This document shows, piece after piece, positions 1 to 6,411 of a stretch of DNA of 12,384 bases. How positions within the stretch are numbered: position 1 is the stretch's first letter; every line of letters begins with the position of its first letter. Source of the stretch: an uncultured Candidatus Saccharibacteria bacterium (GTDB lineage: Bacteria; Patescibacteriota; Saccharimonadia; Saccharimonadales; Saccharimonadaceae); contig CAOQYN010000023.1 in NCBI GenBank assembly GCA_948514425.1, forward strand, positions 1 to 12,384, in the 5' to 3' direction. The notes beneath the pieces were generated by a model. The model was not told where the DNA came from, ran no database searches, and worked only from the letters and a program-made list of their open reading frames with translations. Position numbers and translations under genes: made by a program.

Positions 1-15
1 CTAGGAAAGTTTTTT

Positions 16-37
16 GGTAAATTCTAGGGAATTTACC
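16..37. repeat. 9-bp inverted repeat upstream of ftsZ, candidate operator
   Basis: GGTAAATTC (16-24) and GAATTTACC (29-37) form a perfect 9-bp inverted repeat around a 4-nt centre. It lies just upstream of the ftsZ -10 box, over the expected -35 region. Neither strand has a T-run after the repeat, so an intrinsic terminator is unlikely, and a protein-binding site is the better guess. The binding protein is unknown. Confidence 0.45.
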
Positions 38-54
38 CACTTCTCAGAAAAGTA

Positions 55-63
55 TGTTATACT
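55..63 (+). promoter_or_regulatory. ftsZ promoter, extended -10
   Basis: TGT followed by TATACT (58-63) matches an extended -10 element (TGnTATAAT). A good -35 at the usual spacing is not visible; TTTACC (32-37) would leave a 20-nt spacer. Transcription would start near position 70, giving a leader of about 20 nt with the Shine-Dalgarno AGGAAAGG at 81-88. Confidence 0.55.
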
Positions 64-90
64 GGGGGTAGTTATAAGCGAGGAAAGGAT

Positions 91-1422
91 ATGCCTGAGA
101 TTAAGCCAACAGAGGTAGAAAGTTCAGCAAGCATTAAGGTTGTCGGTGTAGGCGGCGCAGGTAATTCGGCGATTAATAGAATGAAAGAAGTCGGTTTGTC
201 TGGGGTGGAGTTTGTGGCAGTAAATACGGATGCGCAGGCTTTACATCATTCAAGTGCCGAGACAAAGGTACATATTGGTAGAGGCTTAGGCGCAGGCGGT
301 GATCCAGATAAGGGTCGCGAGGCGGCGGACAGTGCGCGAGAGGCGATTGGTAAGTCGCTTGAAGGCGCTGACATGGTGTTTATCACGTTGGGTGCTGGTG
401 GTGGTACTGGCTCGGGAGCTGGTCCGGTGGTGGCGGAAGAGGCTAAGAATCGTGATATTTTGACGGTTGGCGTGGCGACAAAGCCATTTACTTTTGAGGG
501 GCCAAAGCGACGGGAGAATGCTGATGAAGCTATTGCGAATCTGTCGCGAAATGTAGACGCGCTGATTACGATCCCGAATGACCGATTGTTACAGACGATT
601 GACCCGCGGACGCCTCTGCTCGAGACTTTCAAAATTGCGGATGATGTGTTGCGCCAAGGGGTGCAAGGTATTTCTGAATTGATTACGGAGCACGCATTGA
701 TTAACTTAGACTTTGCGGATGTGAAGGCGGTAATGAAGAATGCTGGTTCGGCATTGATGGGAATTGGACGTGCAAGCGGCGATAACCGCGCAGTGTTAGC
801 AGCGCAGCAGGCGATTGAGTCACCACTGATTGAAGTGAAGATTGACGGCGCGCGCGGCGTATTGTTTTCCGTGGCTGGTGGTTATGATATGGCGATGAGC
901 GAGATTCAAGATGCGGCTGAGGTGATTACCGGGTCAGTAGCACCAGATGCGAATATTATTTTCGGTGCGAGTATTAGGCCGGAGCTAGAAGATGAAATTG
1001 TAGTGACGGTGGTTGCGACTGGCTTTGATTCTGAGTATTATCGTAAGTTGGATGCGGAACGAGCAGCCGAGGAGCGTTTGGGAAGTTATTCTGGTCAGAC
1101 AGTAGCGGATGTGGTTGATATGAGCGGTAGTGCTGGAAGCGGTAGTAACTATGGTGCGAGTAGCTATGGTAGTTATGGAAATAATTATGGCGGGGTAGCA
1201 AGTGATAGTACAACTAATGTAGGGGCGAGCCATGATGCATATGCGCAGGCAGCGTCTGTCTCAGCGCAACCTACTCAACAGCCAGTGGCGGAGTCAACTA
1301 GCATGGATTTTACGGCGGAAAATCGAACGAACATGTGGGATTCAATCCGTACGGAGAATGAGGATGATTTGGATGTGCCGCCAAGCTTGCGTGAGCGTTT
1401 GCGTGGGAAGAAAGAACAATAA
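91..1422 (+). CDS. ftsZ: cell division protein FtsZ
   Basis: FtsZ is the tubulin-like GTPase that polymerises into the Z-ring at the division site. The 443-residue length is in the normal range. Visible hallmarks: the N-terminal nucleotide-binding segment KVVGVGGAGNSAINRM (residues 16-31), the tubulin signature GGGTGSG (103-109), and the T7 synergy-loop motif NLDFAD (205-210), whose acidic residues complete the GTPase site of the next subunit. The GTPase body ends near residue 325. A Gly/Ser/Tyr/Asn-rich, probably disordered linker follows, and then the conserved C-terminal peptide DDLDVPPSLRERL, which usually binds FtsA or other membrane tethers. The start at 91 is supported by AGGAAAGG seven nt or less upstream and by alignment of the N-terminus with the family. 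It heads a probable operon with nrdR and a small thioredoxin-like gene. Confidence 0.98.
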   Translation: MPEIKPTEVESSASIKVVGVGGAGNSAINRMKEVGLSGVEFVAVNTDAQALHHSSAETKVHIGRGLGAGGDPDKGREAADSAREAIGKSLEGADMVFITLGAGGGTGSGAGPVVAEEAKNRDILTVGVATKPFTFEGPKRRENADEAIANLSRNVDALITIPNDRLLQTIDPRTPLLETFKIADDVLRQGVQGISELITEHALINLDFADVKAVMKNAGSALMGIGRASGDNRAVLAAQQAIESPLIEVKIDGARGVLFSVAGGYDMAMSEIQDAAEVITGSVAPDANIIFGASIRPELEDEIVVTVVATGFDSEYYRKLDAERAAEERLGSYSGQTVADVVDMSGSAGSGSNYGASSYGSYGNNYGGVASDSTTNVGASHDAYAQAASVSAQPTQQPVAESTSMDFTAENRTNMWDSIRTENEDDLDVPPSLRERLRGKKEQ

Positions 1423-1430
1423 GGGTTGAA

Positions 1431-1874
1431 ATGACGACTCCGAGAATTGGCGATAGTAAAGTTCTCGAGAGCCGTGAGGCGGATGACGGGATGACGATCC
1501 GTCGGCGGCGAGTGAGTGCGGATGGTCGACGTTTCACAACTTATGAACGGATTGAGTTGCCGCAACTGATGGTCTTGAAACGTAGTGGCCAGCGCGAAGT
1601 GTTTGATAGGGATAAGCTGGCGACTTCAGTGCGTCGTAGTGTGGGGAAGTTTTTGGGTTCAGAATTGGCGATTGAGTCGGTGGTAAATAGAGTCGAAGAA
1701 CGTTTACGGCAGAAGGGGGAAGATGTCGTCGAGTATCGAGAGATTGGTAATACAGTACTGGATGTTTTGGCGGAAGAGAATGAAGTGGCATATGTGAGAT
1801 ATGCAAGCGTATTTTCGGACTTTAAGACGTTAGGGGATTTTGAAAGAATTTTGAGGGAAAGGAGGGCGAAATGA
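1431..1874 (+). CDS. nrdR: NrdR-type transcriptional regulator lacking the zinc-ribbon cysteines
   Basis: NrdR normally represses ribonucleotide reductase genes. It senses ATP/dATP through an ATP-cone and binds NrdR boxes with an N-terminal four-cysteine zinc ribbon. Here the family pattern is clear: SKVLESREADDGMTIRRRR (9-27), GRRFTTYER (32-40), an ATP-cone from about 46 to 136 beginning VLKRSGQREVFDRDKL, and the closing YVRYASVFSDFKTLGDF (121-137). The 147-residue length is normal. However, there is no cysteine anywhere in the protein: the usual N-terminal CPxC reads TTPRIG, and the second CxxC reads VSAD just after RRRR. In-frame codons upstream of the ATG add no cysteines. The DNA-binding knob is therefore either metal-free or altered. 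The gene starts 8 nt after ftsZ (AAGGG as a weak Shine-Dalgarno), and its TGA overlaps the next start. Confidence 0.9.
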   Translation: MTTPRIGDSKVLESREADDGMTIRRRRVSADGRRFTTYERIELPQLMVLKRSGQREVFDRDKLATSVRRSVGKFLGSELAIESVVNRVEERLRQKGEDVVEYREIGNTVLDVLAEENEVAYVRYASVFSDFKTLGDFERILRERRAK

Positions 1875-2134
1875 GAGTAGTTTGTGTTTGGCGTGAAGGT
1901 GAGGACTATTCGCGTGCGGTGCGAGAGTGGTTTAGAGAATTTGAACGGAGAACTGGGAGGGAGGTCGAAAGTTTAGATCCGCAAACTCGTGAAGGCGAAG
2001 GGTTTTGCCAGGCATATGATGTTGTAGAATATCCGACTTTTTTGGCATTGGATGATAAAGGTGGAGTGTTGGGGGTATGGCGAGGTAGAATGTTGCCTAC
2101 TTTTGATGAGATAAATTATTGGGCGATGCAGTAA
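1871..2134 (+). CDS. small thioredoxin-fold protein without a CxxC site
   Basis: This 87-residue protein begins inside the end of nrdR (ATGA overlap), with GGAGGG immediately upstream, so the two are translationally coupled. It looks like a short thioredoxin fold: an N-terminal strand (RVVCVW), a helix (SRAVREWFREFERRTG), then YDVVEYPTFLALDDKGGVLGVWRG, in which Tyr54-Pro55-Thr56 corresponds to the cis-proline loop and the following strands to the thioredoxin beta-hairpin. The redox motif is absent: only Cys5 and Cys46 are present, far apart in sequence. It is therefore unlikely to be a standard dithiol oxidoreductase and may be a binding or structural thioredoxin-like domain. No exact family name is offered. 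Conserved proximity to nrdR would suggest a link to ribonucleotide reduction, but that is inference. Confidence 0.75.
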   Translation: MRVVCVWREGEDYSRAVREWFREFERRTGREVESLDPQTREGEGFCQAYDVVEYPTFLALDDKGGVLGVWRGRMLPTFDEINYWAMQ

Positions 2135-2163
2135 ATAGGTAATATGGTGCTGAGAAATGAAGA

Positions 2164-2186
2164 AAGAGGCGCTAAAAGCGCCTCTT
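2164..2186. terminator. bidirectional hairpin between convergent genes
   Basis: A 9-bp perfect stem (2164-2172 with 2178-2186, core GAGGCGC/GCGCCTC) surrounds a TAAAA loop. It lies between the + operon and the end of the minus-strand gene. On the minus strand it is followed by TTTCTTCATTT, a reasonable U-rich tail. On the + strand the tail (TCTGT) is weak, so it works best as a terminator for the minus gene and probably partly for the + operon. Confidence 0.7.
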
Positions 2187-2211
2187 CTGTACAGAAGATT
2201 AAATGGGTTAA

Positions 2212-2787
2212 TTATTGAAGATATTGAGGGACATACTGTTCGATGAGTTTACCCTCATGATAGATTTTACTGATAGCTCCTTGGCATTGACCCTGCGAGG
2301 AGGGCGCGGCGTAGAGCATGTGGAATTTCGAACCCGCTAAGGGGCAGAACAGCCTACGTTTGTATAACGGGAGTTGGTAGCCGCTTGGAGCTTCAATTTC
2401 TATGGTGGTGGCAAAATTTCTGGTCGTAAAAACAACGATTTTGAAGAGACCACGTTCTTTATCGATGGTTTTCTTAAAATCGATGATCCCTACGATTTCT
2501 AGGGTTGACTGCTCACCTAAAGAGTAGATTTTGGGCGGAGTATCGGGGTTATGGCGATCGACCACTTCCAAGTATGGTTGGATAGTGAGATGAATACGAT
2601 CTTTAACCCTGGGAATTTTGCTTGGACCATGGATGCCGATAAAAATGTTGAGTTCCTCGTTGGCTATGGACTCAAGCCATCTAGCGTTATGCTGGGAAAA
2701 AGAATGTTGCCAGCGAGTGTGGCAGTTGTTACTGTTGCGATTGCGTGTTCGCTTTTGATGACAAGCGTAGAGTTGATAATTGTCCAT
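2212..2787 (-). CDS. hypothetical protein, 191 aa, unrecognised
   Basis: I do not recognise a family. The gene is well supported: AAAGGAG lies 8 nt upstream of the ATG, a near-consensus promoter lies 80 nt further up, and a hairpin terminator follows. No signal peptide or membrane segment is visible. The first 37 residues are basic and rich in Asn, Gln and His, with Cys9, Cys22, His28 and His33 spaced in a way that could hold a metal, though this is not a standard zinc-finger pattern. From about residue 45 the protein alternates short hydrophobic strands (LNIFIGIHG, RIHLTIQPYLEVV, LEIVGIIDF, LFKIVVFTT, ATTIEIEAP), which suggests a beta-rich fold. It is the only intact gene here on the minus strand. 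Its G+C and skew run against its neighbours, possibly only because it is encoded on the lagging strand. Confidence 0.75.
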   Translation of the reverse strand: MDNYQLYACHQKRTRNRNSNNCHTRWQHSFSQHNARWLESIANEELNIFIGIHGPSKIPRVKDRIHLTIQPYLEVVDRHNPDTPPKIYSLGEQSTLEIVGIIDFKKTIDKERGLFKIVVFTTRNFATTIEIEAPSGYQLPLYKRRLFCPLAGSKFHMLYAAPSSQGQCQGAISKIYHEGKLIEQYVPQYLQ

Positions 2788-2843
2788 ATTAAATTCTCCT
2801 TTCTAAGGTGCTTGGGTTATGGTTTAACAGACTATCAAAAAGA

Positions 2844-2856
2844 GGTACACAGTACC
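2844..2856. promoter_or_regulatory. GGTAC-N3-GTACC palindrome, candidate operator
   Basis: GGTAC (2844-2848) and GTACC (2852-2856) form a perfect 5-bp inverted repeat around ACA. It sits about 10 nt downstream of the minus-strand -10 box, at roughly +3 to +15 of the transcript of the 191-aa gene. That is a common place for a repressor site. No cognate regulator is identifiable in the window. Confidence 0.35.
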
Positions 2857-2865
2857 CATACTTCT

Positions 2866-2894
2866 ATTTTATCACAGATTATTAAAAAAGTCAA
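2866..2894 (-). promoter_or_regulatory. promoter of the 191-aa minus-strand gene
   Basis: Read on the minus strand, TTGACT (2889-2894) is followed by a 17-nt spacer and TAAAAT (2866-2871), close to the sigma-70-type consensus. Transcription should start near 2859, leaving a leader of about 70 nt before the ATG at 2787. Confidence 0.75.
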
Positions 2895-2932
2895 TAGTGG
2901 GAGGGGTGGGGATTTTCTCATGAGGAGAGTTG

Positions 2933-2941
2933 TGATATAAT
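2933..2941 (+). promoter_or_regulatory. ileS promoter, extended -10, probably leaderless transcript
   Basis: TGATATAAT (2933-2941) is a perfect extended -10 element; the -35 position (2913-2918, TTTTCT) is poor. The -10 ends 7 nt before the ileS ATG at 2949, the normal distance from -10 to the first transcribed base. The mRNA should therefore begin at or next to the AUG, with no room for a Shine-Dalgarno sequence. Confidence 0.7.
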
Positions 2942-2948
2942 ATGGGGT

Positions 2949-5906
2949 ATGAAATACAAGGCAGGGAGCCGACGACGCGCTGCAGAATATGAAAAAGCGC
3001 TAGTCCAGTGGTGGAAGAAAAATAAAGTTTTTGAGCGTTCGGTCGAGAGGAGACCGATTGACGATAGTTATGTTTTTTATGATGGGCCACCGTTTATTAC
3101 GGGTATGCCACATCACGGTACTCTGCTTAGTAGTATTGTGAAAGATGCTGTGCCGAGGTTTTGGACGATGCGTGGGAAACGGGTGGAGCGACGTTGGGGT
3201 TGGGATTGCCATGGTTTGCCAGCAGAAAATTTCGTGGAAAAACAATTAGGAATTACGGATCGGCGTGAGATTGGCACGAAATGGTCGTTGGAAGATTATA
3301 TCGTGAAGGCACGCGAATCAATGGTGGCGAATTCGGAGACTTGGGAAGGAACGATTGATCGAATTGGACGCTGGGTGGAATTTGATAATGCATATCGGAC
3401 GATGGATAAGGATTTTATGGAGTCGGTATGGTGGGCGTTTAAAACTTTGTACGAAGCGGGAAAGATCTACGAGGGGCGAAAAGTCTTGATGTATGATACA
3501 AGGTTTGCCACGCCAGTGTCGAAATCGGAAGTGACAATGGATAATGATGCGTATCAAGAGGTGACAGATCCGAGTGCGTATGTAAAGTTTGAATTATTCG
3601 ACGATCCGGAAGGGCCGACTTATTTCTTGGCTTGGACGACGACGCCGTGGACGTTGCCAGCGAATATGGCGTTGGCGGTGAATCCGGAGATGGAATATGT
3701 AACGGTGCGGCTGAAAGATTTGGATGAAAAATGGATTTTGGCAAAGAGTCGAGTCGAGAAAGTATTGGATGGTGAGAATTATGAGGTTTTGTCGGAATGC
3801 AAAGGTAAGGATTTGGTAGGTATTGAATATTCTGGGATGATGGGGGAAGCGTTGAAGAATGTTGGCGAGATGGTGGCTGAGCGAGGTAGGGTGCTTCTCG
3901 GGGATTTTGTCTCGGACGAAGATGGTACGGGAATTGTGCATATTGCGCCGGCGTATGGCGAGGATGACTACAAAATTTGCCAAGAAAATGCAGTAGGTTT
4001 TGTAGATGTTTTGGATGAATATGGGTATTATTTGCCGGAAGTGGCGGAGAAATTGCATGAACTTGGCGTGCGCGACACGGATGAACGGGGAATTGAGATT
4101 TGGGCGGGGAATAAATTTATCGCGAAATGCTTAGAAGGAGCTGGGATTGTTTGGAAGATTGAATATATTAAACACGAGTATCCGTTTAATCCACGGTCGA
4201 AACAGCGGATTATGTATCGGGCGTTTCCGAGTTGGTTTTTCGATGTGCAAGGTCAGAAGGAATTGATGATTGCACAGAACGAAAATGTGAACTGGTTTCC
4301 GGAGTATTTGAAAGAAGGGAGATTTAAGAAGAATATTGAGCAGGCGCCAGATTGGAATTTGAGTCGTGACCGTTTTTGGGCGACGGCAATGCCAGTGTGG
4401 AAGGGGGATAGAGGAACGGTGAAGGTGGTGGGGAGTTATGCGGAATTGAAGGAACTCAGCGGTGTTGAACTTGAGGATTATCATCGACCATGGGTGGATG
4501 AGATTGAGTTTGAGATTGACGGGGAACACTTCAAACGTATCGAGAAAGTTTTAGATTGTTGGTTCGAGTCGGGGTCGATGCCGTTTGCGCAGATGCATTA
4601 TCCGTTCGAAAACAGAGAGAAGTTTGAGCGGAATTATCCAGCAGATTTTATTGTAGAATATGTTGGTCAGGTGCGGGCGTGGTTTTATTATGTGCATACA
4701 GTTAATACGGCGTTGGCGGAAGTGGGGGCATTTGGAGAAGAGGCTCAGGCACGGAGTGAGAAAAATGCGTTTAAGAACGTGATTACAACGGGGACGTTGG
4801 CGGGGAATGATGGTCGAAAGATGTCGAAATCGCTTGGGAATTATACCGATCCGAATGAGCTGATGGATCAGTATTCGGCGGATGCGTTGAGGTTTTTGTT
4901 GTTAAGCAGTCCAGTATTGTCGGGCGAAGACTTTGCGTTGACGGATAAAGATGTGAGCGATGTGAATCGGAAGCTGGCAATGATTTGGAATGTGTATGAC
5001 TTCTTTACGACTTATGCGGAAGTGGATGGATGGGATTCGGATAGTGTGGGGGAGCATTGGGAAGGCGATTTGAAGAATCCGTTAGATAAGTGGATTATCG
5101 CGAGGTTGCATGAGCTGAAACGTGATGTGGCGGCAGGAATGGAAGAGTATAATATTCCGCGGGCGCTTTCTGGGGTTTTGCCGTTTGTGGATGATCTCAG
5201 TAATTGGTTTGTACGGCGGAGCAGGCGAAGATTTTGGAAATCGGAGGATGACGGAGATAAAAAGGAAGCATATTGGACTCTATGGAAGGTATTGTCGAAG
5301 TTGGCACAGGTATTGGCGCCGTTTACACCGTTTTTGGCGGAAGAATTGTGGCAAAAGATGGTAGGGGGAGATGATGCGAAAAATAGTGTACATTTGACCG
5401 ATTGGACAGAGGCGGGGGCGATTGATGAGGGAGTGTTGAAAGAAATGGCGCGAGTGCGAGAGGTGATCAATGAAGGTTTGAAAATGCGGATGCAGAAGAG
5501 TGAAAATGAGCAGCAGGTGAAGGTGCGGCAGCCGCTAAATGAGTTGATTTATGATGGTTCGAAGCTACCGGAATGGGGCGAAGAGATTGTATGTGATGAG
5601 GTGAATGTAAAAAAGGTGACGCACGGTGATAAGATGTGGATTGATAAGGAAATTACTGAGGAGTTGGCGCAGGAAGGGTGGACACGCGAGTTGGTGAGGG
5701 CGGTGCAGAGTGCGCGTAAGAAGGCAGGTTTGGTAGTGGATGATCGTATTCGGTTGAGTGTTGACGCGGAGGTGCCGGAGAAATGGCGTAGAATGTTGAT
5801 GAATGAGACGTTGGCAGAGGAATTGACTCGGGGGGAGAATTATGAATATGATGAGATTGTGAAAGTAAACGGGGATAATGTCACGATTAGTTTGGAGAAG
5901 AAATAG
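2949..5906 (+). CDS. ileS: isoleucyl-tRNA synthetase, type 2-like, with HHGT signature
   Basis: IleRS charges tRNA-Ile with isoleucine and edits misactivated valine. The 985 residues contain the class Ia order: catalytic core start YDGPPFITGMPHHG (44-57), WDCHGLPAE (85-93), the CP1 editing domain with AWTTTPWTLPAN (about 228-239) and GTGIVHIAPAYGEDD (about 326-340), LDCWFESGSMPFAQMHYPFE, the loop RKMSKS (KMSKS at 624-628), and an anticodon-binding helical domain to the C-terminus. The sequence style (TGMPHHG, LPAENFVEKQLGI, FESGSMPFAQ) is that of eukaryote/archaeal-like IleRS rather than the E. coli type. Two core sites are unusual: the HxGH signature reads HHGT (55-58), and the usual GxDQTRGWFY stretch reads VGQVRAWFY (about 572-580). 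The start is chosen because it lies directly after the promoter and fits the family N-terminus; no Shine-Dalgarno is present. It is a single-gene transcript ended by the terminator at 5943. Confidence 0.97.
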   Translation: MKYKAGSRRRAAEYEKALVQWWKKNKVFERSVERRPIDDSYVFYDGPPFITGMPHHGTLLSSIVKDAVPRFWTMRGKRVERRWGWDCHGLPAENFVEKQLGITDRREIGTKWSLEDYIVKARESMVANSETWEGTIDRIGRWVEFDNAYRTMDKDFMESVWWAFKTLYEAGKIYEGRKVLMYDTRFATPVSKSEVTMDNDAYQEVTDPSAYVKFELFDDPEGPTYFLAWTTTPWTLPANMALAVNPEMEYVTVRLKDLDEKWILAKSRVEKVLDGENYEVLSECKGKDLVGIEYSGMMGEALKNVGEMVAERGRVLLGDFVSDEDGTGIVHIAPAYGEDDYKICQENAVGFVDVLDEYGYYLPEVAEKLHELGVRDTDERGIEIWAGNKFIAKCLEGAGIVWKIEYIKHEYPFNPRSKQRIMYRAFPSWFFDVQGQKELMIAQNENVNWFPEYLKEGRFKKNIEQAPDWNLSRDRFWATAMPVWKGDRGTVKVVGSYAELKELSGVELEDYHRPWVDEIEFEIDGEHFKRIEKVLDCWFESGSMPFAQMHYPFENREKFERNYPADFIVEYVGQVRAWFYYVHTVNTALAEVGAFGEEAQARSEKNAFKNVITTGTLAGNDGRKMSKSLGNYTDPNELMDQYSADALRFLLLSSPVLSGEDFALTDKDVSDVNRKLAMIWNVYDFFTTYAEVDGWDSDSVGEHWEGDLKNPLDKWIIARLHELKRDVAAGMEEYNIPRALSGVLPFVDDLSNWFVRRSRRRFWKSEDDGDKKEAYWTLWKVLSKLAQVLAPFTPFLAEELWQKMVGGDDAKNSVHLTDWTEAGAIDEGVLKEMARVREVINEGLKMRMQKSENEQQVKVRQPLNELIYDGSKLPEWGEEIVCDEVNVKKVTHGDKMWIDKEITEELAQEGWTRELVRAVQSARKKAGLVVDDRIRLSVDAEVPEKWRRMLMNETLAEELTRGENYEYDEIVKVNGDNVTISLEKK

Positions 5907-5942
5907 AACTGCCTGAAATAGCGGAGTGAAGTACGAGTGATA

Positions 5943-5973
5943 ATTGACCGCCCTAGAGGGCGGTCAATGTTTT
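5943..5973 (+). terminator. intrinsic terminator of ileS
   Basis: A 12-bp perfect inverted repeat (5943-5954 with 5957-5968; GACCGCCC/GGGCGGTC core) is followed by GTTTT. In practice the apical pairs open to give a four-base or larger loop. It lies 37 nt after the ileS stop and is the only strong terminator before the cassette region. Confidence 0.85.
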
Positions 5974-6037
5974 GGCGAATGTGGCATTCTCGGAAGCGAG
6001 AGCTTGTTTTTGCTCTTCAAACACTACCTAGGTAGAG

Positions 6038-6056
6038 GCAGCGGAGGGGGAAACCA
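6038..6056. repeat. 19-bp outer inverted repeat, left arm
   Basis: GCAGCGGAGGGGGAAACCA is the exact reverse complement of 6412-6430. On the minus strand it encodes the GFPLRC end of the left cassette. Confidence 0.95.
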
Positions 6057-6193
6057 CCATAGCGATACCAGCCGTAAGACGGGTTAATATCAGTAGGAGT
6101 AATATATAGATGATAAACCCGGTTCGCTAGATTTGAAATGCGTGACCAGTAATCGCCAAAGTAGTATACATCACCGATATATCCTCCAGTAAG

Positions 6194-6220
6194 GCTTACA
6201 TACCCACTACGGACAAAAGC
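6194..6220. repeat. 27-bp inner inverted repeat, left arm
   Basis: This 27-bp stretch is the exact reverse complement of 6248-6274, with a 27-nt spacer between them. On the minus strand it is nine whole codons, AFVRSGYVS, of the left cassette. Confidence 0.95.
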
Positions 6221-6247
6221 GCCTCCAACATCATCTCCCTACCCTTA

Positions 6248-6274
6248 GCTTTTGTCCGTAGTGGGTATGTAAGC
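6248..6274. repeat. 27-bp inner inverted repeat, right arm
   Basis: This is the exact partner of 6194-6220 and encodes AFVRSGYVS of the right cassette in frame on the + strand. The two arms could extrude a cruciform or serve as a crossover site. Confidence 0.95.
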
Positions 6275-6411
6275 ATAGACAGTCGTACTGTTTACGCTAT
6301 TGGTCGATATGGCTATCACTGGTCGCGGGTTTCTAGTTCTGCCACTATTGCTTATGATCTGAGTATATATCCTACGAGTGTTGGACCGTCGGGTGACGGT
6401 GGACGCAAGGA

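Larger units (their letters stand above)
6017..6238 (-). pseudogene. start-less C-terminal fragment of a FISUMP/C-type-lectin-like surface protein (left copy)
   Basis: Reading the minus strand from 6238 to a TGA at 6019-6017 gives 73 open codons with no start codon in frame. The recognisable part begins AFVRSGYVS, then GDYWSR, AN-VYHL, ITPTDINP and YRYGGFPLRC, and ends LYLGSV. The pattern (SGYV...YWS...AY.L...P....R..GF.LRC) is that of the end of the Fibrobacter succinogenes major paralogous (FISUMP) domain, a C-type-lectin-like module frequent in surface proteins of Saccharibacteria. Upstream of the AFVRSGYVS block the frame only reaches GDDVGG and then a TAG, so the N-terminal part is missing. 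It faces away from the right copy, and the two share exact nucleotide ends. It may be a decayed gene, a silent donor cassette or part of an invertible segment. Confidence 0.7.

Noticed and set aside
16..40. MraZ-type binding repeats upstream of ftsZ.
   Set aside because: Only one TGGG-like unit is present on the minus strand, without the regular 10-bp series expected for MraZ boxes.
2184..2197. Perfect 14-bp palindrome CTTCTGTACAGAAG resembling a LexA/DinR-type site.
   Set aside because: It overlaps the arm of the terminator hairpin between the 3' ends of convergent genes, far from any promoter, so an operator role is unlikely.
2551..2940. 129-codon + strand ORF across the minus-strand gene and the divergent promoters.
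   Set aside because: It runs through the promoter region, has no convincing Shine-Dalgarno, and lies opposite a minus-strand gene with full expression signals.
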